From positions 62,001 to 126,000 of the forward strand of contig NZ_LZSQ01000019.1 in NCBI RefSeq assembly GCF_001665535.1: a stretch of DNA of 64,000 nucleotides, read 5' to 3'. Each line of letters starts with the position of its first letter. The first letter of the stretch is position 1. Of this stretch, positions 24,921 through 33,678 are shown one piece after another. A model generated the notes under the pieces. It ran no database searches, was not told the origin of the DNA, and worked only from the letters and a program-made list of their open reading frames with translations. The stretch comes from Mycobacterium sp. 852002-51961_SCH5331710. Lineage in GTDB: Bacteria; Actinomycetota; Actinomycetes; Mycobacteriales; Mycobacteriaceae. The position numbers and the translations under genes were made by a program.

Positions 24921-26201
24921 TCACATAGCGGTCCGACTGTCGTGCCCCATCGCTGCAGGATCGCGTTGGAACTCACGAACCATAGCCTGAATCGTGTAAG
25001 AAGCCGCCAGCCGGCCGTCCTCGGTAAAGACGTGACCGTCCCCCTGGACCAAGCCACGGCCGGCCCAGAACGCTCGATTGGCGTAGAGCAGCCAGTCGGT
25101 GACATCTACCTCCTCGTGAAAAGCGATGGTGGCCTTCATGATCCCCGTCGACAATGTGCGGTGCGCAAGCGCCTCGCCGAATCCGGCATGGGGGAGCATG
25201 CCCGCGGCGATGGTCCAATGCGTCGACGACTGGGCAAGAAGGCCCGTGTGGAGATACGGCTCATCGGGGGCTTCGCGGAACCGGACCCACGCATTGATCT
25301 CGGGCGGGCCCACCCGGTCGGGGTTGAGATCGTAGGCCCCGTCGACGATCCTTATCTCGCGGCCGGGCATTCCGAAACCTTCGAACGGTTCTGCGTCGAC
25401 GGGCTTCGCGACGTCCGGCATCGCCGCCACATGACTGATGACGTCATCGGATCCGGAGTCGCACAGCAGTATCGCGGCACCTCGCAGTGTGCCGTGTTGG
25501 GTCGCGCGTACCTCGGCGGTGGAGAACGTCCGCCCCTTGCGGAGCAGTTCGACGGTCAGATCGACCGGTGCCCCGAAGGAGGCGGCTTTGACGAAAACCA
25601 TCGACGCAGACGTGACACGTTGCTGCGGAAGCCTTTTCGACACGGCGACGATGGCTTCTGCAAGTAGCTGCCCGCCTTCCACCACATCGCGGGCCGCGGG
25701 ACCATGCGCGGGGCCGACAAACGTATTCGCATCGGTGGGTTGGACGTCGATCAGTCGCACCAACTCGGCGGCATCGCCCCACAGCGGAAACCTCACGGGT
25801 ACCAAGGAGCCGTCATGCCAACGCTCCACGACAACGACGCGCAGCCGCTCGTCGTAAAACGAAACGTGGCCGACGATCCCCGCTACCTCGGGCAGCGGAG
25901 TGGGGTAGCTCCACGCGACGTTCTCGATCTCCTGGTCCCGGTGGCGCAGGCTCCAGTACGAGGCTTCGCCCTTGAACGGGCACACCGTGGTGTGCGCGTT
26001 GGGTACGAGCAGATCCCATTGGACGTCGTCCTCCGGAAAGTACAGCCGGTCAACGTGATCGGTTTCCGCAACGACGAGGCAGTTCTCGCTCTCGGCGACC
26101 AGGGTGTCGTCGAGCCACACCTGCCCGATGTAGCGACACGACCTGATGTCGATCCTGTAGTCCGGGTGCGACGGCCATGCCGACTCGATCTTCGTGGTCA
26201 T
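24921..26201 (-). CDS. DUF427 - acyl-CoA thioesterase fusion protein
   Basis: A 426-residue two-domain protein. Residues ~10-115 are a DUF427 domain (SCRYIGQVWLDDTLVAES, VCPFKGEASYWS). Residues ~160-420 are a double hot-dog thioesterase of the TesB/acyl-CoA thioesterase type (TFVGPAHGPAARDVVEGGQL, FLHTGLLAQSSTHWTIAAG-like region, FHEEVDVTDWLLY). It would release CoA from an acyl-CoA. The ATG at 26201 overlaps the stop of the SDR upstream as ATGA, so both are made together. The open frame beyond this ATG is the antisense-free overlap of the SDR gene and is not used. Confidence 0.84.
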   Translation of the reverse strand: MTTKIESAWPSHPDYRIDIRSCRYIGQVWLDDTLVAESENCLVVAETDHVDRLYFPEDDVQWDLLVPNAHTTVCPFKGEASYWSLRHRDQEIENVAWSYPTPLPEVAGIVGHVSFYDERLRVVVVERWHDGSLVPVRFPLWGDAAELVRLIDVQPTDANTFVGPAHGPAARDVVEGGQLLAEAIVAVSKRLPQQRVTSASMVFVKAASFGAPVDLTVELLRKGRTFSTAEVRATQHGTLRGAAILLCDSGSDDVISHVAAMPDVAKPVDAEPFEGFGMPGREIRIVDGAYDLNPDRVGPPEINAWVRFREAPDEPYLHTGLLAQSSTHWTIAAGMLPHAGFGEALAHRTLSTGIMKATIAFHEEVDVTDWLLYANRAFWAGRGLVQGDGHVFTEDGRLAASYTIQAMVREFQRDPAAMGHDSRTAM

Positions 26202-26956
26202 GCCCGCATCGGACCTGTCGGAGACTTCACGACAATCGATTCCAAACCGACGTCCGGATGGTCGATGGCGCTGGCGTAGATTCCGACCAAGACATCCGCG
26301 ACCGCTTCCGGGGCCATCAGGCTCTCCTGAACGAGGCCGCGCGAAAGCCATTCGGTGACTGCGGTATCCAGAAGGTCGGGATCGAAGGCGGACGTGAAGT
26401 CCGTTGGTACGGTTCCACTGACCTCGATGCAGCTGAACCGGTATCCCGGTTTCTCCAGGCGCCATGAGACCAGGCACCGTTCCAACGCTGCCTTGCTCGC
26501 CGAGTAGGCGCCGAGCGCGGTGTGCGGGTGGCGGACTGAATCCGACGACATCGCAGCCACGATCGCTGAAGGGGTGAGCGCGGGAAGCAGCGCGCGAATG
26601 ATCTCGTGCACGCCGACCACGTTCGTTTCGAAGACGTCGAGCCAGTCCTGTGCATCGGTGTCGGCGAACATCTTCAGAGGTGCGTAGCCCGACGAGATCA
26701 ACACGATGTCCACCGTGTCGAGGGTGTCCCGGGCGGTATCTGCGAGACGCGCGCAATCGGCCGATGTGCGGACGTCGACGGCGACCGCGACGCCTCCGCC
26801 CGCCTCCGCGACGACCTCCTCGAGTTTGTCGACCCGGCGGGCGGCGAGGACCAGTCGGGCGCCCTCCTTGCCTGCTCTGACGGCGAAGGCGCGTCCGATC
26901 CCCGCGGACGCGCCCACCACGACCACCCGTTTACCGGCCAGCGAACGCTCACCCAT
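26198..26956 (-). CDS. Short-chain dehydrogenase/reductase
   Basis: A 252-residue SDR. Cofactor motif VGASAGIGRA (~14-23), active-site Tyr and Lys in YSASKAAL (~150). The usual NNAG strand reads SSGYA, a divergence that keeps the fold but is uncommon. The ATG at 26956 has GAGGG about 12 nt upstream; a frame extending to 26998 would run into the recurring promoter element. Coupled by ATGA to the DUF427-thioesterase gene. Substrate unknown, likely a hydroxyacyl or alcohol intermediate of the island. Confidence 0.85.
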   Translation of the reverse strand: MGERSLAGKRVVVVGASAGIGRAFAVRAGKEGARLVLAARRVDKLEEVVAEAGGGVAVAVDVRTSADCARLADTARDTLDTVDIVLISSGYAPLKMFADTDAQDWLDVFETNVVGVHEIIRALLPALTPSAIVAAMSSDSVRHPHTALGAYSASKAALERCLVSWRLEKPGYRFSCIEVSGTVPTDFTSAFDPDLLDTAVTEWLSRGLVQESLMAPEAVADVLVGIYASAIDHPDVGLESIVVKSPTGPMRA

Positions 26957-26992
26957 CAGATCTCTGCCCTCGCTCTCCTGCGCCGTCGGGGA

Positions 26993-27012
26993 GAACAATA
27001 TTACAGATTATG
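26993..27012. promoter_or_regulatory. Recurring element ACAGATTATGT, copy 2
   Basis: ATATTACAGATTATGTCTTA lies about 40 bp upstream of the SDR ATG at 26956 and just past the 3' end of the TetR gene. It matches the core of the element at 24893 in 9 of 11 positions. Confidence 0.5.
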
Positions 27013-27038
27013 TCTTACTGACTAGGGGTGCGCTCGGT

Positions 27039-27650
27039 TCACCGCAGACCGTTGACCGCGAACTTCTCGACGTAGCGGCGCACGGTCGCCGGCTTGGACA
27101 TGTCGAAGGTCTGAGCTTTGTTGACCGTCGAGAACGAGTAAATGATCCGCGCGAGCCATTCACTAGCCGCTGCCACATCGACGCCCGCCCCCACCTCGCC
27201 TCGCTCCTGGGCCTCCCGCACGTAGGGCACCAGGAACTGGGTCGTGCGTCGCACCGCGGAGTCCCCATCGGAGATCATGTGTCGCATCAACTCGGCGTCG
27301 TCGGCCATCAAACGATTGCGGGTCCGATGGTCGAGCAGGATCTTGGCGTGGGTTTCGGCCATCGCGCCGATCTTTTCCGCCAGCGTCGGCTTCTTTGCCA
27401 TCGCCGCCGCGACTTCCTTGTAGAACCTCTGCGCGCCGTACTCGATCGCCGCCTCGATCAGGATCGTGCGGTCCTCGAAATACCGATATACCGTCCCCCG
27501 CGACACATTCGCCATCCGGGCTACGTCCTGCACGCTGGTGCGCTGAATCCCCAGTTGCGCAAAGCAAAGGTTCGCCGCCTCGAGAATCTGATCTCGGCGG
27601 TCCGACTCCTCTTGCTCGTCGATCGCGGCCGCGGCCCGCTCAGTCGACAT
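27039..27650 (-). CDS. TetR-family transcriptional regulator
   Basis: A 203-residue TetR repressor with a clear helix-turn-helix (TSVQDVARMANVSRGTVYRYF, ~38-58) and an all-helical C-terminal domain. It is transcribed away from the SDR gene at 27848 and lies directly upstream of the SDR/DUF427-thioesterase pair. Its position among the copies of the ACAGATARTGT element makes it the leading candidate to bind them, an inference from location only. Confidence 0.88.
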   Translation of the reverse strand: MSTERAAAAIDEQEESDRRDQILEAANLCFAQLGIQRTSVQDVARMANVSRGTVYRYFEDRTILIEAAIEYGAQRFYKEVAAAMAKKPTLAEKIGAMAETHAKILLDHRTRNRLMADDAELMRHMISDGDSAVRRTTQFLVPYVREAQERGEVGAGVDVAAASEWLARIIYSFSTVNKAQTFDMSKPATVRRYVEKFAVNGLR

Positions 27651-27776
27651 GTCGCCCCTCGTCCCAGAAAGCTGAGTCTGTCAAGGTCTCTATGCTACGC
27701 GACACCCAGTGTTCCGGTGTTCCGGCGCACCGTCGCCCACCTCGCGAGGCTCGGAGAACACAGGGTGAACATAGTG

Positions 27777-27795
27777 ACATCACTCGTCTAGATGT
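27777..27795. promoter_or_regulatory. Inverted repeat ACATC-N9-GATGT
   Basis: ACATC (27777-27781) and GATGT (27791-27795) flank 9 bp, about 53 bp upstream of the SDR start at 27848 in the divergent region with the TetR gene. The right arm, TAGATGTTTAGTC, resembles the right half of the recurring element at 26993. The same region also carries a tandem 8-mer GTGTTCCG (27709-27724). Confidence 0.45.
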
Positions 27796-27847
27796 TTAGT
27801 CTCGCACGATATCGGTTGGCGCAGTGACCGGCAAGAAGGGGGCCAGC

Positions 27848-28657
27848 GTGGATCTCGGGGTGTCCGGACGCAACTTCATCATTGTCGGCGGGACGACCGG
27901 CATGGGATTCGCCGCCGCCGAGGAGCTGGCTCGCGACGGCGCCAATGTCGCGCTCCTGGCGCGCGACGGCGAACGGGCAACCGAGAGGGCGAACCGGCTG
28001 TCCGACCGATATGGGGTGAACGCCGTGGGAATCAGCGTCGACGCCGCCGCCACCGGCGATGGCGTGCAGCGCGCCGTCGATGAGACGGCCGACCGGCTCG
28101 GCCCACTGCGCGGCCTGGCCGTGACGGCGGGCCCGATGAGGCAGCAGGGCCCGTTTCTCGAGCACGGCGACGATTCGTGGGACTGGTACTACCAGATGAT
28201 CCTGATGGCGACGGTGCGGTCATGCCGCGCGGTCATTCCCCATCTGCAGCGCAACGGGGGAGGGACGGTGGTGACGACGGCCGCGTATTCGGTACGGGCG
28301 CCGAAGATCCTCATACCGCCCTACAACGCGCTCAAGGCCGCCGTCCTGACGCTTTCCAAGATCCTCGCGAAAACCCATGGGCCGGACGGAATCCGGGTGA
28401 ATACTATCTGTCCCGGCTTGTTCGACACCGAGGTGAACGATTTCATCCGCGCACAGCGCGCGACGGAATACGACGTGCCGCTCGACGATGCGATTTACAC
28501 GCACCTGGCCAGCAATCCGGCGTGGAACATGCGCGTCGCGCTCGACCGGGGTGGGCGCCCGCACGAAGCCGGCGAGTTGATCGCGTTCCTACTGGGCGAG
28601 CGGGCCGCCTACATGACGGGCGCCGTGATCAACATCGACGGCGGCACCGACTTCTAG
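27848..28657 (+). CDS. Short-chain dehydrogenase/reductase
   Basis: A 269-residue SDR. Cofactor motif VGGTTGMGFAAAE (~13-25); active-site Tyr and Lys in YNALKAAV (~160) and a C-terminal GAVINIDGGTDF typical of FabG-like enzymes. The NNAG motif reads TAGPM. The GTG at 27848 has AAGAAGGGGG 6-7 nt upstream, a stronger start than the in-frame GTG at 27824. Divergent from TetR. It converges on the acyl-CoA dehydrogenase gene, overlapping its stop by 4 bp. Confidence 0.85.
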   Translation: MDLGVSGRNFIIVGGTTGMGFAAAEELARDGANVALLARDGERATERANRLSDRYGVNAVGISVDAAATGDGVQRAVDETADRLGPLRGLAVTAGPMRQQGPFLEHGDDSWDWYYQMILMATVRSCRAVIPHLQRNGGGTVVTTAAYSVRAPKILIPPYNALKAAVLTLSKILAKTHGPDGIRVNTICPGLFDTEVNDFIRAQRATEYDVPLDDAIYTHLASNPAWNMRVALDRGGRPHEAGELIAFLLGERAAYMTGAVINIDGGTDF

Positions 28658-29790
28658 ATCCCGACCCGGTCGGCGAGCAGGCCGCGGTGGTACGTGGCGT
28701 CGCCCAGCAGCTGCGCGGACGACCTCGCTCGCTTGAAGTACAGGTGCGCGGGATGCTCCCACGTGAACCCGATACCGCCGTGGATCTGAATGTTAGCGGC
28801 GGCGGTCTTGGTGAATACGTCCGAGCAGTACGCCTTGGCCAGGGACGCCGCAGCGGGCAGTTCGCCCGCTTGTCCGGCCGCCGCCTGCACGGCGTATTGT
28901 GCTGCGCCGCGGGCACACTCGATCTCCAGCATCAAGTCGGCACACTTATGGCGGATCGCCTGAAACGACCCGATCGGCCTGCCGAACTGTCGGCGCGCCT
29001 TCGCATAGTCGACTGCCATTTCCAGGCAGCGCTGGGCACCCCCGACCTGTTCCACGGCCAGGCAGGCCGCCGCGATGTCCAGGGCATGTGACATCGCGGG
29101 CCGTGCCTGCCCCTCGGCGCCGATCAGCTGTGCGGGGGTGTGCTCGAAGTCGATGCGGGCTTGGCGCCGCGTCGGATCCAATGTTGACAACGGCCGGCGG
29201 TGCAGGTTATCGGTCTCGTCGACCGCGAACAGCGATATGCCCGCATTGGTGCGGGCCGCCACCAGCAGCAGGTCTGCGATGTGCCCATCCAGTACAAATG
29301 TCTTGGTGCCGTCGAGGGTCCAGCGTGAACCGGTAAAACGTGCGCTGGTCTGGATGTCGTCGACATCCCACCGACCGGACTGCTCTGTCATTGCCAGCGC
29401 CGCAACCGTCAGTCCCGATGCGATGCGCGGCAGATACGTCGATTTGGCACCGGTGTCTGCGCAGCACATCAGAACGCTGCCGGCCAACACCACCGACCCG
29501 AAGAACGGACCGGGCAGCAGGGCACGCCCGAACTCCTCGACCACCAACGCCAGTTCCTGGAGGCTGTACCCGCTCCCACCGAATTCCTCTGGGATGGCCA
29601 GACCCTGAAGCCCGAGTTGGTCGGCGAGCTGGAACCACACGTCGCGGTCGTAACCGTCGGGAGTCCCCATGACACGGCGGACTTCGCTCTCGGAAGACTT
29701 GAGCTCGAGAAATGCACGGACCGTCCGGCGAAGTTCGTCCTGCTCCGGTGAAGGGGTGAAAACCCATGCGGTATCGCCCATCTCAGCCAT
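28654..29790 (-). CDS. Acyl-CoA dehydrogenase
   Basis: A 378-residue ACAD and the last gene of a seven-gene minus-strand operon (MaoC > TetR > SDR > crotonase > ligase > SnoaL > ACAD). Seen are the N-terminal helical part (SPEQDELRRTVRAFL), IPEEFGGSGY (~72), the beta domain, YAKARRQFGRPIGSFQAI (~265) and the C-terminal IQIHGGIGFTWEHPAHLYFKR. The latter resembles the short ACADs of steroid and side-chain pathways. Two ATGs, 29790 and 29781, are possible; both overlap or abut the SnoaL stop, so translation is coupled. Confidence 0.88.
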   Translation of the reverse strand: MAEMGDTAWVFTPSPEQDELRRTVRAFLELKSSESEVRRVMGTPDGYDRDVWFQLADQLGLQGLAIPEEFGGSGYSLQELALVVEEFGRALLPGPFFGSVVLAGSVLMCCADTGAKSTYLPRIASGLTVAALAMTEQSGRWDVDDIQTSARFTGSRWTLDGTKTFVLDGHIADLLLVAARTNAGISLFAVDETDNLHRRPLSTLDPTRRQARIDFEHTPAQLIGAEGQARPAMSHALDIAAACLAVEQVGGAQRCLEMAVDYAKARRQFGRPIGSFQAIRHKCADLMLEIECARGAAQYAVQAAAGQAGELPAAASLAKAYCSDVFTKTAAANIQIHGGIGFTWEHPAHLYFKRARSSAQLLGDATYHRGLLADRVGI

Positions 29791-30442
29791 CCCGCGGGTC
29801 GTCGTCGGAGTGGCCGGCGGGATGGACCCGCGGTTCGGCGGCATTGCGGCGCAGTGTGCGCAGCCACGCGCCCACCGGTGCCGGGGCAGGTACCGGTTTG
29901 TCGGGACGGCCGGATTCGGCGTTGTGGAACTCCTGCCACGACGGAAACGCATCGTGCCAGCCGCCGTCGTGGGGCGGGGTACCCGGCCACCGCATCTTCC
30001 GCTCGCCCAGCGGAGGATGGGTGATGTCGCTCTCGTACCAGAACAACGGCGTGCGCTTGACGAAGTACCAACGACCGTCCCGACGTTGATAGGTGTCCAG
30101 GTAAGCGAGCATCTCGATCAGCCAAACCGACTCTGTCTCCAAGTCATTGCGCGAATAGACTAGGCCCGTGGCGTTGTCGGCGTCGTGGATGTCGATGACG
30201 TGGCCGTGCACACCGTGTGCGCTGCCCAACAGGTCGTGCCGCAGCTCGCGGTCGTACCAGGAGCGCAGCGCCGCGCGGCCGCGACGCTTTCCGGGAACCT
30301 TCACGTCGTCGACGAACAGATTGACCAGGGCATCGAGGTCCCGCATATCCAACGCGACCGCGTATTTCGCCGCGAGCTGGCGGATCTCGTCGAGCGCCTC
30401 CAGGCGTTCGATTCGGGCCTCGAGTTCGGCCGACGACGTCAC
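29783..30442 (-). CDS. SnoaL-like (NTF2-fold) protein
   Basis: A 219-residue protein with an NTF2-type cone fold over residues ~5-150 (RIERLEALDEIRQLAAKYAVALDMRDLDALVNLFVDD), the size of polyketide-cyclase-like and dehydratase-like SnoaL proteins. It has an extra Pro-rich C-terminal tail. Such proteins catalyse isomerisation, dehydration or hydrolysis on ring compounds, often with an Asp/His pair. The GTG at 30442 overlaps the ligase stop as GTGA. Activity unknown. Confidence 0.8.
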   Translation of the reverse strand: MTSSAELEARIERLEALDEIRQLAAKYAVALDMRDLDALVNLFVDDVKVPGKRRGRAALRSWYDRELRHDLLGSAHGVHGHVIDIHDADNATGLVYSRNDLETESVWLIEMLAYLDTYQRRDGRWYFVKRTPLFWYESDITHPPLGERKMRWPGTPPHDGGWHDAFPSWQEFHNAESGRPDKPVPAPAPVGAWLRTLRRNAAEPRVHPAGHSDDDPRDG

Positions 30443-32088
30443 GAGAGTTCTCCGGTCGCCATCAACTCGGTCAACCGTGCTTTGTCGATCTTGTTGGTCG
30501 TGGTGTAGGGCAAGCGGCGGGGATCGGGGAGGATCACCCACTTCTTGGGCACCTTGTACGCCGCGATCTGCTCACGGCACGCGGCCGCCAGGTCCTCGGC
30601 CGATGCGGTGCGCCCCTCGTTGAGCACCACGGCGGCACTGACGATCGCGCCCTTGTCCGGATCTGGTACGCCCACAACGTAGGCGATGCGTACCGGGTCG
30701 ATGCGAGCCAGTGCGGCCTCGACCTCCACCGGGGCGACGTTCGTGCCGGCGGTCTTGATCATCTCGTCGGTGCGGCCCGCGAAGTACAGATGGCCGTCGT
30801 CGTCCCGATAGCCGGCATCCCTGGTGTGCAGCCAGCCGTCACGGTCCACCACCTCATGCCAGTGCTTGCCGACCATTCCACGCAGCAATGCCGTTCCGCG
30901 CACACAGATCTCGCCGGTGACGCCGTTGGGCACTTCGTTGCCCGCGTCGTCGACGATCTTGTGCTCGTAACCGGGCGCTGCGACACCCAGCGACCCGCGC
31001 TTGGCCTCGGGCAGCTCCTCGTGCGGGGGCCACCACGTGTGCGAACTGCAGGTCTCGGTCATTCCCAGCTGCGCGACCCGCAGCGACGGGTCAGGCGTGC
31101 GTCGCCCGGGGGGTAGCAGCACCTGCTGGTAACCCTCGCGCAGGCTCGACAGATCGGCGGCGGCGAAGTCGGGATGGTTGACCAGTGCGGGGCCGATATG
31201 AAGAAAACCCGTCGTGTAGGTGGCCTTTTCGCTTTCGAGGAGACGTAAGACCTCGCCCGCGTCAAACCGGTACTCGGTGAGGATGGTCGCACCCACTTGC
31301 ATGGGGCCGAGCATCCCGAAGACCAGTCCGGCGACCCAGAAGAACACCATGGGTACGTAGATTCGGTCATGGTGGTCCCATTCGTGGGCGGTGGCGATGA
31401 ACCGGGAGTGGGTGATCGCTGTCCCGTGAGTGTGGATGATGCCCTTGGGATTTGACGTGCTGCCCGAGGTGTAGATGACAAGCATGTCGTCCGCCGCCCG
31501 CACGGTGGATTCGCACGACCGAAGGAAACCGGTCGGCACCGGGTCGGGCCAGGCGCTCGGCCAGCGGCGGCCGGGCCCGCCCAGCGGAAGAACGTTACGT
31601 AACTGGGGTAGTCGCTCAATCCGCAGTTGTCCGTCGACCTCGTCGAAGTCCCCAGCGGCGGATTCGATGCGCTCCAACAGATCCTTGCCCAGCAGGGTCT
31701 CGACGGCCAGCAGCGTGTGGACGTCGGCATGGCGGAGCACCCAATGCAGTTCGCCGGGTTGGAAAAGGGTGTTGATCGGCACCGCGACCGCCCCGATGCG
31801 GGTGGCCGCGAGGAACGCGGTGACGAAGTCGGGGCCGTTGGGTGCCAGTATGCCGACTCGGACCCCCTTGGTGACGCCCGCGGCGAGCAGGCGGGCCGCC
31901 ATATCGGCGGATCGGGCCTCCACCTCTGAGTAGGTGATTCGTTCGACGGTGCCGTCGCCCGTCGTGGAGACGACGAAGTCGTTCGAGCCGTGACGGGAGG
32001 TGACGGCGCACAGCATCGCGGGCAGCACCGCGTCGTACGGGAGCGGTTCGTAATGAAATGCTCTGGCAGCCCCCGTCGGTCGAGTCAT
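30439..32088 (-). CDS. Acyl-CoA synthetase (AMP-forming)
   Basis: A 549-residue ANL-superfamily ligase, which activates a carboxylic acid with ATP and CoA. The P-loop is YTSGSTSNPKGIIHTHG (~207), the A5-A8 region includes GMTETCSSH, YRDDDGHLYFAGRTDEMIK, and the C-terminal Lys is in LPYTTTNKIDK (~535). It is the only ligase of the minus-strand operon and probably primes its substrate. The ATG overlaps the crotonase stop as ATGA. The fatty, aromatic or cyclic nature of the acid cannot be read from the motifs. Confidence 0.9.
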   Translation of the reverse strand: MTRPTGAARAFHYEPLPYDAVLPAMLCAVTSRHGSNDFVVSTTGDGTVERITYSEVEARSADMAARLLAAGVTKGVRVGILAPNGPDFVTAFLAATRIGAVAVPINTLFQPGELHWVLRHADVHTLLAVETLLGKDLLERIESAAGDFDEVDGQLRIERLPQLRNVLPLGGPGRRWPSAWPDPVPTGFLRSCESTVRAADDMLVIYTSGSTSNPKGIIHTHGTAITHSRFIATAHEWDHHDRIYVPMVFFWVAGLVFGMLGPMQVGATILTEYRFDAGEVLRLLESEKATYTTGFLHIGPALVNHPDFAAADLSSLREGYQQVLLPPGRRTPDPSLRVAQLGMTETCSSHTWWPPHEELPEAKRGSLGVAAPGYEHKIVDDAGNEVPNGVTGEICVRGTALLRGMVGKHWHEVVDRDGWLHTRDAGYRDDDGHLYFAGRTDEMIKTAGTNVAPVEVEAALARIDPVRIAYVVGVPDPDKGAIVSAAVVLNEGRTASAEDLAAACREQIAAYKVPKKWVILPDPRRLPYTTTNKIDKARLTELMATGELS

Positions 32089-32852
32089 TCGACCACCCAG
32101 CGCGGTTCACGTTTCTCGGCGAACGCGGCCATTCCCTCTCGATAGTCGGGATGGGTCATCTGATGCTGCAGTACATAGCGGTAGGCCACGTCGTGCGCGG
32201 CGTGCAGGCCGACGTCGAGACTGGACCACATCGCCTTGATGGAGGCTTGCACGGTGGCGGGAGACAGCTTGGCGATCGACAAGGCGATCTCGCGTGCGCG
32301 CTCCTGCAGGCGCTGTGCGGGCACCACCTCATTGATCAGGCCGATCTCGTGGCCCCGGTGCGCACTGATGCGCCCGTCCTTGGTCAGCAGTGCGAGCTGC
32401 ATCACCATCGACAGCGGCATGCGTCGCAACAGAACCGCCGGCTCGAGCGCGAACACGTTGCCGACCGCCAGATGCGTGTCGATCAGCTCAGCGTGTTCCG
32501 CGGCGATGATCAGATCGGCGTCGGCGACCTGATGCAATGCGCCGCCCACCGCCATACCGTTGAGTGCGCATATGACCGGCTTCCACACGTTGTGATGCAA
32601 CCGCGAACCGGGAACCTTGTTGCGGATACCGCTCTGCGCCGTGGCTCGGATGTCCTGTCCGGCGCAGAACGCCCGGTCGCCGGCACCGGTGATGATCGCC
32701 ACGCGGATGCCGGGGTCGTCACGCACCTGGCCCCAGGCCCATCCGAGCTCGGTTCGGGCCAGATCGTCGGTGGCGTTGAGCCGCTCGGGGCGGTTGATCG
32801 TGATCGTCGCGACGTGATCGCTCACGTCGAACAGAATTCTCTTCAGATCCAC
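32085..32852 (-). CDS. Crotonase-fold enzyme with His in place of both catalytic Glu
   Basis: A 255-residue crotonase-superfamily protein starting at GTG 32852, with GGGGG 6 nt upstream. The CoA-binding and oxyanion motifs are present (FCAGQDI, GMAVGGALHQVADADL). At the two positions of the Glu pair of enoyl-CoA hydratase it has His: GGALH and IDTH. A simple hydratase reaction is therefore unlikely; isomerase, hydrolase or C-C lyase chemistry is possible. Coupled to the ligase by ATGA. The longer open frame to 32948 runs across the promoter element and the SDR stop. Confidence 0.85.
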   Translation of the reverse strand: MDLKRILFDVSDHVATITINRPERLNATDDLARTELGWAWGQVRDDPGIRVAIITGAGDRAFCAGQDIRATAQSGIRNKVPGSRLHHNVWKPVICALNGMAVGGALHQVADADLIIAAEHAELIDTHLAVGNVFALEPAVLLRRMPLSMVMQLALLTKDGRISAHRGHEIGLINEVVPAQRLQERAREIALSIAKLSPATVQASIKAMWSSLDVGLHAAHDVAYRYVLQHQMTHPDYREGMAAFAEKREPRWVVE

Positions 32853-32886
32853 CGAATCCCCCGGGCTCGAGGCGCGAACAGCGGTA

Positions 32887-32908
32887 AACAGAGTAGCAGA
32901 AGATGTCT
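32887..32908. promoter_or_regulatory. Recurring element, copy 3 (degenerate)
   Basis: ACAGAGTAGCAGAAGATGTC lies about 40 bp upstream of the crotonase GTG at 32852. It keeps CAGA..ATGTC of the element at 26993 but is the least similar of the listed copies. Confidence 0.35.
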
Positions 32909-32928
32909 CATCGTTCTGTGAGTTGCGG

Positions 32929-33678
32929 TCATGGGATCCACTGCCCACCTGAGACCGAGATGAGCTGACCGGTGAGATGTTTGGCCTCCGGCGAGCACAG
33001 GAACGCGACCGTGTTGGCCACGTCCTGCGGCTCGCCGATGCGGCCCAGCAGCGTCGACGAACGCATGTGCTCCAGCTCGTCGTCGGTCTTGCGGGACAGC
33101 AGCCACGGCGTTGCGGTCGTACCCACGACCACCGTGTTCACCCTGATGCCGAACGGCGCCAACTGCACCGCCATCAGCCGGCTCAGGCCTTCCACTCCGG
33201 CCTTCGCGGCCGCGTAGGCCGGCGGCCCGGTCCGGACGCCGTGAGCCGACACCGAGCTGATGTTCACGATGACTCCGGATTTCTCCTCGACCATCTGCCG
33301 AGCAACGACCTGCCCCATCACGAACGTGCCCTTGAGATTGACGTCGACGATGCGGTCCCAGTCCTCGTCGGTTTGATCGAGAAAGCTGGCGGGCAGGGTC
33401 ATTCCGGCGTTGTTCACCAGGGCGCGAATGGGACCGTGCTCAGCGGTGAGCTCGCGCATCGCCCGCTCGACTGACGGGCGGTCGGTGATCGACAGCTCCA
33501 ACGGCACCAGCAGCCCCGCACGCCACGCGGGCGACTCCTTGGCACGCGCGACCGCCTTGGCGTTGACGTCGACCGCCGCGGTGCGGTATCCGGCCTCGAT
33601 CAACGCCTCGACGATCGCTTCGCCGATGCCGCGCGCCCCACCGGTGACTACCGCTACGGGGCGTAGCTCATCCGACAC
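32929..33678 (-). CDS. Short-chain dehydrogenase, FabG-like
   Basis: A 249-residue classical SDR. Cofactor motif TGGARGIGEAI (~12-22), NNAG at ~91, Ser in NISSVSAHG and Tyr/Lys in YAAAKAGVEG (~155), C-terminal LISVSGGQW. It is a typical beta-hydroxyacyl-CoA or alicyclic alcohol dehydrogenase. The ATG overlaps the TetR gene end by 11 bp, so both are in the same operon, which runs from the MaoC gene to the ACAD. Confidence 0.9.
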   Translation of the reverse strand: MSDELRPVAVVTGGARGIGEAIVEALIEAGYRTAAVDVNAKAVARAKESPAWRAGLLVPLELSITDRPSVERAMRELTAEHGPIRALVNNAGMTLPASFLDQTDEDWDRIVDVNLKGTFVMGQVVARQMVEEKSGVIVNISSVSAHGVRTGPPAYAAAKAGVEGLSRLMAVQLAPFGIRVNTVVVGTTATPWLLSRKTDDELEHMRSSTLLGRIGEPQDVANTVAFLCSPEAKHLTGQLISVSGGQWIP

